A DNA stretch of 64,000 bases from Pseudophaeobacter flagellatus (GTDB taxonomy: Bacteria; Pseudomonadota; Alphaproteobacteria; Rhodobacterales; Rhodobacteraceae). Shown here one piece after another: positions 15,927 to 24,534 of this stretch. A program made the translations under genes and the position numbers. Under the pieces are notes generated by a model that did not search any database, was not told where the DNA came from, and saw nothing but the letters and a program-made list of their open reading frames with translations. The stretch lies in NCBI RefSeq assembly GCF_021228235.1, contig NZ_JAJQRG010000015.1, forward strand, positions 1 to 64,000. The letters run 5' to 3'. Position 1 is the stretch's first letter. Each line of letters starts with the position of its first letter.

Positions 15927-16634
15927 ATGACCCGTCTTATTCGCTTCAATAAACCCTTTGATGTCTTGCCGCAGTTCACCGATGCTGGCAGCACAGACAG
16001 CCCACGCACCACCTTGAGCGCCTTTATTGATTGCCCCGGTGTCTATGCCGCCGGGCGGTTAGATCGCGACAGCGAAGGCTTGATGCTGTTGACCGATAGC
16101 GGCCCGCTGCAGGCCTGGATCAGCGACCCACAGCACAAGATGCCCAAGACCTATTGGGTGCAGGTCGAAGGTGAGATAGGCGATGCCGCGCTTGCCGCCC
16201 TGGCGCAGGGGGTGGCGCTGAAAGATGGCGTGACCCGCCCGGCCAAGGCGCAGCGGATGGCAGAGCCTGCCCAGCTATGGGCCCGCACACCGCCGATCCG
16301 AGAGCGTAAATCAATCCCCACCAGCTGGCTATCGTTGACCCTGCAAGAGGGGAAAAACCGTCAGGTGCGACGGATGACAGCGGCGGTTGGATTCCCCACG
16401 CTGCGGCTCATCCGCTATAGTATCGGTGCCTGGAGCCTGGATGGATTGGCGCAGGCAGAGTGGCAAGATCTGGAAGTCCCCAAGATCCCGCCCCGTGCCA
16501 AGCCTTCGCAATTGCCCAAGCGCCGGGCCAAAGGCAACACAGAAAAAAGCAGCAAAACACCAGGTGCGCAGCGGCATCCGGACAAAGCCCCCCGCAAGAG
16601 AGCCGCCAGACCTGTGCACAAACGCAAACCCTAG
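15927..16634 (+). CDS. RNA pseudouridine synthase (RsuA/RluE type)
   Basis: A 235-residue pseudouridine synthase of the RsuA/RluB/E/F group, which isomerises a uridine in rRNA. The catalytic Asp46 lies in [16 protein letters not shown]. Later motifs are [10 protein letters not shown] and [14 protein letters not shown], the KxxKxRQ-like block of the family. There is no S4 domain, as in RluE, which modifies 23S rRNA position 2457. The last 50 or so residues are a basic, proline-rich tail that is probably disordered and RNA-binding. Confidence 0.87.
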   Translation: MTRLIRFNKPFDVLPQFTDAGSTDSPRTTLSAFIDCPGVYAAGRLDRDSEGLMLLTDSGPLQAWISDPQHKMPKTYWVQVEGEIGDAALAALAQGVALKDGVTRPAKAQRMAEPAQLWARTPPIRERKSIPTSWLSLTLQEGKNRQVRRMTAAVGFPTLRLIRYSIGAWSLDGLAQAEWQDLEVPKIPPRAKPSQLPKRRAKGNTEKSSKTPGAQRHPDKAPRKRAARPVHKRKP

Positions 16635-16710
16635 CAGGCGGCGTACGGTGCAGGATACCCGCTGCAGGAAACCCAGTACCGCCCGGCACCTTGTCTCCTG
16701 CAGGGGGGCT

Positions 16711-17376
16711 TTAAAGACCCAGCTTGTCGCGCATAAAGGCGAGCGCGACGCTCAATCCATCGGGGGCAATGCCATGCGCTGTGCCCTTCATGATATGGGC
16801 AAAGACATCTTTGAAACCCGCCTCATCCAGGGCTTGTGCCGCCTCGGGCAGCGATTGCGGCGGCACCACATCATCGGCATCCCCATGCACCAGCATGACA
16901 GGCATCCGACTGATGACCTCATCCTTCAATGTTTCTGGGTTAAGCAGACGCCCCGAAAAGGCAACGATGCCCGCGACCGCGTCTTCGCGGCGAGGGGCCA
17001 CATGCAGGCTCATCATTGTACCCTGCGAGAAACCAAACAGCACCACCTGCTCTGGCAGCACGTCTTCATCCACCATCAGCGCATCGAGAAAGGCATTGAG
17101 ATCCTCGACAGAGGCATTCATGCCGCGCATGGCCTCCTCTTCGGAAGAGCCGTCAATCCAGGGGATCGGGAACCACTGATACCCCATTGGCGCGCCGGGG
17201 CAGTTCTCCGGCGCATCCGGTGCCACAAACAATGTATCGGGCAGATGTTCGCCCAAGGGATCTGCCAGCCCCAGCAGATCGGCGCCATTGGCGCCGTAGC
17301 CGTGCAAAAACACCACAATCGACCGGGTCACCCCGGAGAGCGGCTCTTTGCGCTCAGCTTTCAGTACACGAGTCAT
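16711..17376 (-). CDS. Carboxylesterase/phospholipase (LPL1 family)
   Basis: A 221-residue alpha/beta hydrolase. ATG 17376 overlaps the stop of the alkA-like gene by four bases, which sets the start. The oxyanion region is VVFLHGYGANGADL, the nucleophile is Ser117 in FGFSQGTMM, the acid lies in VHGDADDVVP and the His in GTAHGIAP. This is the complete triad of the phospholipase/carboxylesterase family. The natural substrate is unknown. It is translationally coupled to the upstream glycosylase gene. Confidence 0.87.
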   Translation of the reverse strand: MTRVLKAERKEPLSGVTRSIVVFLHGYGANGADLLGLADPLGEHLPDTLFVAPDAPENCPGAPMGYQWFPIPWIDGSSEEEAMRGMNASVEDLNAFLDALMVDEDVLPEQVVLFGFSQGTMMSLHVAPRREDAVAGIVAFSGRLLNPETLKDEVISRMPVMLVHGDADDVVPPQSLPEAAQALDEAGFKDVFAHIMKGTAHGIAPDGLSVALAFMRDKLGL

Positions 17377-18032
17377 CGGATCCCTTCCCTGTCCTTTGCC
17401 ACATGGTAATAGGCCCACAAGATGCGCGCCGCAACCGACCGCCAGGGAGACCAGGCTTCGGCCAGAAGTTTTAGCTGCCGCTCTTTGGGGCGTTCGGGCA
17501 GATCAAACAGAATCCTTGCAGATTCCTGCAGGGCCAGATCGCCAGGCGCAAAGACATCCGCCCGTCCCAGGGAAAACATGGCGTAGATCTCGGCGGTCCA
17601 GACCCCGATGCCCGTCACTCGGGTCAGGGTCGTGACAACCTGATCTGTCGGCAAATCGCGCAACGCGTGATAGTCAATCGCTTCCTCGGCCAAAGCTTTG
17701 GCATAGCGTATTTTTTGGCGGCTGAGCCCCGCGCAGCGCAGCGCATCTTCCAGGGTCAAGAGGATCGCGGCCTCGGTGGTCAGATGGGCGTCAACAAGCC
17801 GTTGCCAAATGGCCTTTGCCGAGGCAACGCTGACCTGTTGGCTGATAATGGCGCTGAGCAGTTCGCCAAAGCCATCGGGCCTGCGCCGCAGCGGCAACGC
17901 TCCGCAACTGGCCAGTGCCCGCGCAAAGCGCGGATCGTGATCTGCAAGCCAGGCGGCCCCCTCGGCCACACAGGTATCACCGCAAATGATCCGGCCCGCA
18001 GCGGGTGCGCAGTCAACAACAATGGATGTCAC
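17373..18032 (-). CDS. alkA: DNA-3-methyladenine glycosylase II (AlkA-like)
   Basis: A 219-residue HhH-GPD base-excision glycosylase that removes alkylated purines from DNA. GTG 18032 is preferred because AGAGGGG lies just upstream; earlier in-frame starts run through the divergent promoter. The helix-hairpin-helix is TRVTGIGVWTAEIYAM and the catalytic Asp is in VFAPGDLAL. There is no N-terminal Ada-like or TBP-like domain, so this is the short form of AlkA. A perfect dyad lies 19 bases upstream of the start codon and probably controls both this operon and the divergent MFS gene. Confidence 0.88.
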   Translation of the reverse strand: MTSIVVDCAPAAGRIICGDTCVAEGAAWLADHDPRFARALASCGALPLRRRPDGFGELLSAIISQQVSVASAKAIWQRLVDAHLTTEAAILLTLEDALRCAGLSRQKIRYAKALAEEAIDYHALRDLPTDQVVTTLTRVTGIGVWTAEIYAMFSLGRADVFAPGDLALQESARILFDLPERPKERQLKLLAEAWSPWRSVAARILWAYYHVAKDREGIR

Positions 18033-18049
18033 GTCGATACCCCTCTCTG

Positions 18050-18074
18050 GTGGTACAACCACGACATTGTACCA
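18050..18074. promoter_or_regulatory. Dyad operator between alkA-like and MFS genes
   Basis: TGGTACAA at 18051-18058 and TTGTACCA at 18067-18074 form a perfect 8-bp inverted repeat with an 8-base spacer. Nested in it, GTGGT-ACA-ACCAC (18050-18062) is a second perfect palindrome of the TGGT-N3-ACCA shape used by GntR-family regulators. It lies between two divergent starts (18032 and 18126). No regulator gene is adjacent, so the binding protein is unknown. Confidence 0.6.
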
Positions 18075-18125
18075 ATGCACAGCTTGCCGCTTGTTCCGCC
18101 CAATTATGAAGGCTAGGCATTTCAC

Positions 18126-19352
18126 ATGACAATGAACATCACCACCCCCACAAGCGACCAGATCGCCAAGAAAAACGTTGCCATCCTGGTACTGGCCCAG
18201 GCTATCCTCGGTTCTCAAATGCCGATGATCTTTATTATTGGCGGGCTGGCTGGCCAATCTCTGGCCTCGAACCCCTGTTTCGCCACCCTGCCGATTTCAC
18301 TCATTGTGGCCGGGTCGATGATGGCAGCAACCCCGATTTCAGCCATTATGCAGCGCTGGGGTCGGCGTGCCGGATTTTTCACTGGGGCCGCCTTTGGCGC
18401 CTTGGGGGGCGTGATCGGGGCCTACGGGCTTTATCTTGGGTCATTCCCGGTGTTCCTTCTGGGCAGCCTGCTGACCGGCGTCTACATGAGCGCGCATGGG
18501 TTCTACCGCTTTGCTGCTGCGGACACCGCCTCAGAGGCCTTTCGCCCAAAGGCGATTTCCTATGTCATGGCCGGCGGTTTGCTCTCAGCGATTATTGGGC
18601 CGCAAATTGTAAAAGCCACCAGCCAAGTCTTTGTTATTCCATTCCTTGGTACCTATATGGCGGTAATCGCAGTGAATGTGATCGGCTCTGGCCTGTTCTT
18701 GTTCCTGGACATTCCGAAACCTCCTGCACCGCGCGCCGATGTGCCAAGAGGGCGCAGTCGACTGGAACTGTTGAAAACCCCAACTATTGCTGTCGCTGTG
18801 ATCTGCGCCATGGTCTCTTATGCGCTGATGAACCTGGTGATGACCTCGACGCCGCTGGCGGTGGTTGGCTGCGGCTTCACCGAGAATACCGCAGCGGATG
18901 TGGTCACCTCGCATGTATTGGCGATGTATGTGCCGTCGTTCTTCACTGGCCACCTGATTGCGCGATTTGGCGTTCACAAGGTTGTTGCTGCAGGTCTGCT
19001 GACCCTGACAGCTGCGGGGGTTGTTGCCTTGCAAGGAGTTGACTTAGAAAACTTCTTTGTTGCACTCGTGCTTTTGGGTCTGGGATGGAACTTTGGCTTT
19101 ATCGGCGCCACAACCATGTTGGCTGGTGCCCATGACGCATCAGAGCGCGGCCGCATGCAGGGGCTGAATGACCTTTTGGTCTTTGGCGGTGTCACCATGG
19201 CTTCGCTGGCCTCGGGCGGCTTGATGAATTGCTCGGGGGGCAATCCGGTTGAGGGCTGGAATGCCGTCAATATGGCAATGGTGCCCTTCCTGGTGCTGGC
19301 GGGTGGCGCTTTGCTCTGGTTGGCGCTGCGTCCCAAATCAGTCGAGTGTTAG
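18126..19352 (+). CDS. Major facilitator superfamily transporter
   Basis: A 408-residue membrane protein with about twelve hydrophobic segments in two halves, separated by a charged loop around residues 200-220 (PPAPRADVPRGRSRLE). The loop after helix 2 reads MQRWGRRAG, the MFS motif A position. The second half repeats it weakly (LIARFGVHK). It is divergent from alkA across the palindromic site and followed by a strong terminator, so it is a single-gene unit. The substrate cannot be predicted. Confidence 0.87.
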   Translation: MTMNITTPTSDQIAKKNVAILVLAQAILGSQMPMIFIIGGLAGQSLASNPCFATLPISLIVAGSMMAATPISAIMQRWGRRAGFFTGAAFGALGGVIGAYGLYLGSFPVFLLGSLLTGVYMSAHGFYRFAAADTASEAFRPKAISYVMAGGLLSAIIGPQIVKATSQVFVIPFLGTYMAVIAVNVIGSGLFLFLDIPKPPAPRADVPRGRSRLELLKTPTIAVAVICAMVSYALMNLVMTSTPLAVVGCGFTENTAADVVTSHVLAMYVPSFFTGHLIARFGVHKVVAAGLLTLTAAGVVALQGVDLENFFVALVLLGLGWNFGFIGATTMLAGAHDASERGRMQGLNDLLVFGGVTMASLASGGLMNCSGGNPVEGWNAVNMAMVPFLVLAGGALLWLALRPKSVEC

Positions 19353-19368
19353 GATGTGTCACCCTAAG

Positions 19369-19398
19369 AAAAAGGCGCCCAATGTGGCGCCTTTTTTT
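19369..19398 (+). terminator. Rho-independent terminator after the MFS gene
   Basis: AAAGGCGCC (19371-19379) pairs with GGCGCCTTT (19386-19394), followed by a T-run. Flanking A and T tracts make it usable from both sides, so it may also end the convergent gene at 19433. Confidence 0.88.
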
Positions 19399-19432
19399 AA
19401 ATTATATCAGCTCCCTACAGGGGAATGATGAT

Positions 19433-20236
19433 CTACCAGCGCTGCCGACTGCTGCGCCAGATCAGGCCTGCACGACGGCGAAATTCGCTTTGTCCCAGGC
19501 TGCCCTCGGCCACCCGTTCCGGCGACTTCAGGGCCTGCCGCAAAAGCGCCTGCGCCTGCCAACCTGACAAGAGCGCGCTGCCGGCCTCGCGAGAGATTTT
19601 TTTGCGATCCCGTTGCGCCTGTTCAATCTGATCCAAGGCTTTTTGCGCCAGGTGGCGCAGCCCATCAGGGGTGCCATCCAGCAGCGGAATGCGCTTGTGC
19701 TGCACCAGTTCAGGGATGGCGCGCAGCCAGTTGGACACGCCAACACCATAGGCAAATTTGCGCACCGTTGCCTCATCCGCCGGGCCAAGAGACGCCGCAG
19801 CCATCCACATCAACCCGCCCGTGGTTGCATAGATATAGCGATCAAATTCGCCCTCATCCTCAAAGGGTTCGCGGTAGATATCCCAGCGGCGAGCCTCGGC
19901 CATCTCCTCGATATGCCGGGCAAGATCACCCGGCAGCAGCCGCCCCAGCGGGGTTGCAACAAAGTGCCGCCGCACCGGCCCGCCCTGGGCAATTTCGCTG
20001 CCGATATCGCGCCACCACTGCACCCGCATTTCCGCAATCATGCTTTCCTGGCTGGCCCAGGGGGCACGCGCCAGTTCTATGTTGAAAGCATAGAGCGCAA
20101 AAAGCACCGGCCGCGCCGCAACCGGAGCCGCCATGGTCGCCAGAAAGCGATCAGGATCCCCCTGTTGCACCAGCTCGGCGCAACGGGTGACATCATCATC
20201 AAAGGCTGCTTTATCGCTCACCTGAAAATCCTTCAA
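19433..20236 (-). CDS. Squalene/phytoene synthase-family protein
   Basis: A 267-residue all-helical protein. FALYAFNIELAR and the MRVQWWRDIGSEI block correspond to the first conserved region of trans-isoprenyl head-to-head synthases. The second aspartate-rich motif (DxxxD in YGVGVSNWLRAIPELVQHKRIPLL) is degenerate: the region reads LRAIPEL with a weak acidic pattern. This matches the NDUFAF6-like branch, which is linked to respiratory complex I assembly in mitochondria and common in alphaproteobacteria, rather than true phytoene synthases. No carotenoid genes are nearby. The functional call is therefore at family level only. Confidence 0.78.
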   Translation of the reverse strand: MKDFQVSDKAAFDDDVTRCAELVQQGDPDRFLATMAAPVAARPVLFALYAFNIELARAPWASQESMIAEMRVQWWRDIGSEIAQGGPVRRHFVATPLGRLLPGDLARHIEEMAEARRWDIYREPFEDEGEFDRYIYATTGGLMWMAAASLGPADEATVRKFAYGVGVSNWLRAIPELVQHKRIPLLDGTPDGLRHLAQKALDQIEQAQRDRKKISREAGSALLSGWQAQALLRQALKSPERVAEGSLGQSEFRRRAGLIWRSSRQRW

Positions 20237-20291
20237 TTGCGACCATGCTGCCCGGCGCGCCGCCCAAACGGGGCCAAGGTCAGCTGTCGGC

Positions 20292-21914
20292 CTATGCAGT
20301 ATCGCCGGTATCGCGGATCAGTTTCCAGCGCATCGCATCGAGCAGCGCGTCAAATGAGGCGTCAATTATATTGGCGCTGACGCCCACAGTGGACCAGCGC
20401 CGTCCCTTGCCATCTTCGCTGTCGATGATAACGCGGGTGACGGCCTCTGTGCCGCCCTGGGTGATGCGCACTTTGAAATCCACCAGCCGCATGTCATTGA
20501 TAATGCTGGAATAGCGCCCAAGGTCCTTGGCCAACGCCTTGGCCAAGGCGTTCACCGGGCCGCGATCATTGCCAGTTTCATCCATAGATTCGCTGACCGA
20601 GAGACGCTTTTCGCCATCCACCTTGATCACCACAACCGCCTCAGAGAGGCTGATCATGCGGTTGTACTTGTTCTTACGCCGCTCCACCGTGACTTTGTAG
20701 CGCTTTACCTCAAAGAAATCTGGCGCTTGCCCAAGTTCTGCCCGTGCCAGCATTTCAAAAGAGGCCTGCGCCGTATCATAAGAATAGCCCTCGGCCTCGC
20801 GCTCTTTGATCCGTTCCAGAATGCGGGCCAGGGCCGGATCGCCCTTTTCGACCTGCAACCCGGCATCCTGCAGGCGTTTGCGCAGGTTTGACTGGCCGGC
20901 CTGGTTGGACATCGGAATAATGCGGGCATTGCCGACCAGCGCGGGTTCGATATGTTCATAGGTACTGGGATCCTTCAGGATCGCACTGGCATGCAGCCCG
21001 GCCTTATGCGCAAAGGCAGAGGCCCCGACATAGGGCGACTGCTTGGTGGGCACCCGGTTCAGAATATCGTCCAGCATCCGGCTTAGCTTGGTCAGGCCTG
21101 CCAGCGCATCACGGCTGACACCTATGTCCAACTGACTGGCATAGGGCTCTTTCAACAGCAGAGTTGGGATCAAGCTGGTCAGGTTTGCATTGCCGCAGCG
21201 CTCTCCCAGCCCATTGAGAGTGCCCTGCACCTGCCGCGCGCCAGCCTCCACCGCGGCCAGCGAACAGGCCACCGCATTTTCGGTGTCGTTATGGGTGTGG
21301 ATCCCCAGCCGATCCCCCGGAATGCCAGCGGCGATCACCTCGGCGACGATGCGGTGCACCTCGCTGGGCATGGCGCCGCCGTTGGTATCACACAGCACCA
21401 CCCAGCGAGCCCCCGCCTCTAGCGCGGCGCGGCAGGCTGACAGGGCATAGGTCGGGTTCGCCTTGTAACCATCAAAGAAGTGTTCCGCATCATACAGCGC
21501 TTCCCGGCCCTGGGCCACAATATGCGCAACCGAGGCCCGGATATTTTCCAGGTTTTCATCTAGGGTAATGCCAAGCGCCGCCGTCACATGATAATCATGC
21601 GCCTTGCCCACCAGACAGACGGCCGGGGTGTCGGCATTCATCACCGCCGCCAACACATCATCATTTTCGGCCGAACGCCCTGCCCGCTTGGTCATGCCAA
21701 AGGCGGTCATGGTGGCGCGGGTTTTTGGGGCCTCGTCAAAAAAGGCGCTATCCGTGGGGTTGGCCCCGGGCCAGCCGCCTTCGATGTAATCAATCCCAAG
21801 GTCATCAAGCGCCTGGGTGATTTGCTTTTTTTCAGCGGTTGAGAACTGCACACCCTGGGTTTGCTGACCGTCCCGCAGGGTGGTGTCGTAGAGGTAAAGC
21901 CGGGGGTTTGTCAT
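20292..21914 (-). CDS. cimA: Citramalate synthase
   Basis: A 540-residue enzyme of the LeuA/homocitrate synthase group that condenses pyruvate with acetyl-CoA to citramalate, an entry to isoleucine synthesis. The TIM-barrel start [17 protein letters not shown] carries the catalytic Arg-Asp, and [14 protein letters not shown] holds the metal-binding HxH. The C-terminal 150 residues form the LeuA-type regulatory domain ([14 protein letters not shown] and on). The length and the TQGVQFS variant distinguish it from LeuA. It overlaps the cysS stop... start junction by four bases, being transcribed after cysS. Confidence 0.88.
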   Translation of the reverse strand: MTNPRLYLYDTTLRDGQQTQGVQFSTAEKKQITQALDDLGIDYIEGGWPGANPTDSAFFDEAPKTRATMTAFGMTKRAGRSAENDDVLAAVMNADTPAVCLVGKAHDYHVTAALGITLDENLENIRASVAHIVAQGREALYDAEHFFDGYKANPTYALSACRAALEAGARWVVLCDTNGGAMPSEVHRIVAEVIAAGIPGDRLGIHTHNDTENAVACSLAAVEAGARQVQGTLNGLGERCGNANLTSLIPTLLLKEPYASQLDIGVSRDALAGLTKLSRMLDDILNRVPTKQSPYVGASAFAHKAGLHASAILKDPSTYEHIEPALVGNARIIPMSNQAGQSNLRKRLQDAGLQVEKGDPALARILERIKEREAEGYSYDTAQASFEMLARAELGQAPDFFEVKRYKVTVERRKNKYNRMISLSEAVVVIKVDGEKRLSVSESMDETGNDRGPVNALAKALAKDLGRYSSIINDMRLVDFKVRITQGGTEAVTRVIIDSEDGKGRRWSTVGVSANIIDASFDALLDAMRWKLIRDTGDTA

Positions 21915-23311
21915 TGCAGCGCCTCCAGCTTGGCAGGGTCAAACCCAGCCCCCGGCACCAGTTCGACGCCCGCCTTGCTCATACGGACCTCTACCCCGGC
22001 TGCGACAAGGGCGGTTTTTAGCCGGTCTACCTCAGCAAAATTATTGGTGTCCATGGCAGCCTGACGCGCCGCAACCAGCTGCGCCTCAAAGCGTGACAGG
22101 TCAACTGCTGGCTGGTTGGCCCAGCCGCCCAGATCATCCGTGAGAAGCCCCAGCAGATGTGCCGAGGCCAGCAGCCCCGCCGCATCGCCAGCCGCTGCCA
22201 GTTTGTGCATTTCAGCAATTGCCCCGGCGGTGTTGATATCATCAGCCAGTGCGTCAACGACTGCGGCAGCAGCGCTGGCGGCGGGTTCGATGCCCGCTGT
22301 CAGCGCCCGCCACTTACGCAGGGTTGTTTCTGCTTCCTTTGCTTTCTTCTCGGTCCAGTCCATAGGCTTGCGATAATGGGTCGACAAAAACACAAAGCGG
22401 ATCACCTCCCCCGGAATGCCCTGCTCTAACAGGTCATGCACGGTGAAGAAGTTGCCCAAGCTCTTGGACATCTTCTTGCCCTCGACCTGCAACATCTCGT
22501 TATGCAGCCAATAGCGCGCAAAGCTGTCATCGCCATTGACGCAGCAGCTTTGTGCGATTTCATTCTCATGGTGCGGAAACATCAGGTCATTGCCGCCGCC
22601 GTGAATGTCAAAGCTGGGCCCCAGCAGATCCTGTGCCATGGCAGAGCATTCAATATGCCAGCCGGGCCGCCCGCGTCCCCAGGGGCTGTCCCAGCCGGGC
22701 AACTCCTCCGTTGATGGCTTCCACAGGACAAAATCCATCGGGTTTTTCTTATAGGGGGCGACTTCGACCCGCGCGCCAGCGATCATATCATCAACCGATC
22801 GGCCCGACAGTGCGCCATAGTGCTCTTTCCAGCTGTCTACGGCAAAGAGCACATGGCCTTCGGCCGCATAGGCATGATCTTTGGCAATCAGATCCTCGAT
22901 CATGGCAACCATCTGTGGGATGAACTGCGTCGCACGGGGCATATGATCAGGCTCTAACGCGCCCAAACTGCCCATATCAGCCAGATACCAGCCAATGGTT
23001 TCTTCGGTCCGTTGCTGCACCAGATCTTCTAGGCTGCCGGGGGCGCCTGCCTCTTTGCGGGCTAGGGCGGTGGCGTTGATCTTGTCATCGACATCGGTGA
23101 AATTGCGCACATAGGTCACATGCGCCGCGCCGTAGACCTGGCGCAACATCCGATAGAGCACATCAAACACCACCACCGGGCGGGCATTGCCCAGATGCGC
23201 CCGGTCGTAGACGGTGGGGCCACAGAGATACAGCCGCACATTGGTGTCATCAATCGGGGTGAATTCCGATTTTTTGCGGGTCTTGGTGTTGTGCAGATTG
23301 ATCGTCGTCAT
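21911..23311 (-). CDS. cysS: Cysteinyl-tRNA synthetase
   Basis: A 466-residue class I aminoacyl-tRNA synthetase that charges tRNA-Cys. The HIGH-like motif is in [16 protein letters not shown], whose Cys also helps bind the zinc that selects cysteine. Other zinc ligands are in WHIECSAM and MFPHHENEI, and the KMSKS motif reads [10 protein letters not shown]. The C-terminal anticodon-binding region follows. Length is normal. The stop overlaps the cimA start (ATGA), so the two are coupled, linking cysteine charging with branched-chain amino-acid synthesis only by transcription. Confidence 0.95.
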   Translation of the reverse strand: MTTINLHNTKTRKKSEFTPIDDTNVRLYLCGPTVYDRAHLGNARPVVVFDVLYRMLRQVYGAAHVTYVRNFTDVDDKINATALARKEAGAPGSLEDLVQQRTEETIGWYLADMGSLGALEPDHMPRATQFIPQMVAMIEDLIAKDHAYAAEGHVLFAVDSWKEHYGALSGRSVDDMIAGARVEVAPYKKNPMDFVLWKPSTEELPGWDSPWGRGRPGWHIECSAMAQDLLGPSFDIHGGGNDLMFPHHENEIAQSCCVNGDDSFARYWLHNEMLQVEGKKMSKSLGNFFTVHDLLEQGIPGEVIRFVFLSTHYRKPMDWTEKKAKEAETTLRKWRALTAGIEPAASAAAAVVDALADDINTAGAIAEMHKLAAAGDAAGLLASAHLLGLLTDDLGGWANQPAVDLSRFEAQLVAARQAAMDTNNFAEVDRLKTALVAAGVEVRMSKAGVELVPGAGFDPAKLEALQ

Positions 23312-23527
23312 GACAGCTCCTTGGCGGGTGCGGATATGCAGGCACGCAATGCGGGCTTAGCAACTTGTCAAGGTGAAGAAAACGACAGAAACCAGCCCGC
23401 TGAAGATTTCAGCAGGGAATGCAACAAATAATGCGGATGCAGGTCTGGTTCATGGTCAAGCACTTAGCATGGCTAACGCGCGCCGCCAAGGCTGATGTCG
23501 GCCGACAAGATGACAAATCGACGGGTT

Positions 23528-24082
23528 TCAAAACCGAAACGCAGCACCGATAGAAATCCGCGTCGGGGCTTGGCGGCTGGTCTGGGCGCTGCTCTGCGCC
23601 GTATTGTTCCCACCATGATGCAACAGTTCGCCGGTCAATTGCAGCGCCCGGTTCAGCGACACCCGCACCCCGATCCCTAAGGTTTCGTTCTCGGCCTGCG
23701 CATGGCCTTGCGTCTGTTCATGGCCAAGCGTGACATAGCCCAGGCTGCCGCCAAAATCATATCCGGCCCGCAGGTGGACGCTGTCGCTTTGCGATGGAGT
23801 CGCAAGGCCGGGGTAATGCCCCGGATAGGCACCGCTGCTGCCCCGCCGATAGGTCCCGCCCAGCACCACGGCGCCGTAATCCCTGTCGGTCGAGAAGGTC
23901 AGCCGCGTCTCGCTGTCCTGCGATGCGCCATAGGGATCTCTGGATGCGGCTGCTGCATTGGAAACAAAGGAGGTCTGGCTCCAATCTGCCGCTGCCAGCG
24001 GGCAGGCATGCGCCAGAGTGGCAATCGCACCGGACAAAAGCCAAGGGGCGACAGCATTTTGGAACTTCTTAGCAGCTGGCAT
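23528..24082 (-). CDS. Outer-membrane beta-barrel protein
   Basis: About 184 residues from ATG 24082. The first 31 residues form a signal peptide (AVAPWLLSGAIATLAHACPLAAADW, with cleavage after the Ala run). The rest alternates polar and hydrophobic residues in strand-like repeats (TRLTFSTDRDYGAVVLGGTY, LGYVTLGHEQ) and ends in GAAFRF, the terminal Phe that outer-membrane barrels use for assembly. The size suggests an eight-stranded barrel. No specific family recognised. It is divergent from the methyltransferase gene. Confidence 0.65.
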   Translation of the reverse strand: MPAAKKFQNAVAPWLLSGAIATLAHACPLAAADWSQTSFVSNAAAASRDPYGASQDSETRLTFSTDRDYGAVVLGGTYRRGSSGAYPGHYPGLATPSQSDSVHLRAGYDFGGSLGYVTLGHEQTQGHAQAENETLGIGVRVSLNRALQLTGELLHHGGNNTAQSSAQTSRQAPTRISIGAAFRF

Positions 24083-24534
24083 GATTTCTTGCCCTATTTC
24101 AGCGCCATTCAAAACGCGACGTTATCTCCCCCGCTATTTTGGCTGAAATTCCTTAAAGAGCGGTTCAATTTTACGAGGTAATTCGCGCGAAACCGCCTTG
24201 AAATATACATGAGTATACAGGCTCAACTACATTGTAAGTATTGATAAAAAATGTTGTCGCTACGCGCACCGAAGATCTGTGCCGCCCCTAATGTGGGTGA
24301 AAATATTTCATCAAATTTCACATGGGTCGCAAACGCGCTAGAATCAGCGGGCAAAAATACCAAGGCTAAAGAAGTGACAAAAAGGATCAGAGATGTCGGC
24401 GGAACGCAGTCAAATTAGCCTAGTGGGGCGCACGATTGGTGCCGCCAGAGGCCTTGCCGCACGCGGTCGGCCCGGGGCGGTGAAGTCGATACCACCCCAA
24501 AAATGCATATGCTTTTGCCGCAAGGATCCGCCCC
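24083..24534. promoter_or_regulatory. AT-rich divergent promoter region with inverted repeat
   Basis: This 450-base gap separates the beta-barrel gene and the MttB-like gene. It is much more AT-rich than its surroundings. TGAAA-ATA-TTTCA at 24298-24310 is an inverted repeat, and TTTCAC follows shortly after; GTATAC-like and TATACATG elements lie near 24210-24220. An ORF at 24393 with a good AAGGA ribosome site runs into the methyltransferase gene in another frame and looks non-coding or leader-like. AAGGA before 24535 serves the methyltransferase. Confidence 0.35.
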
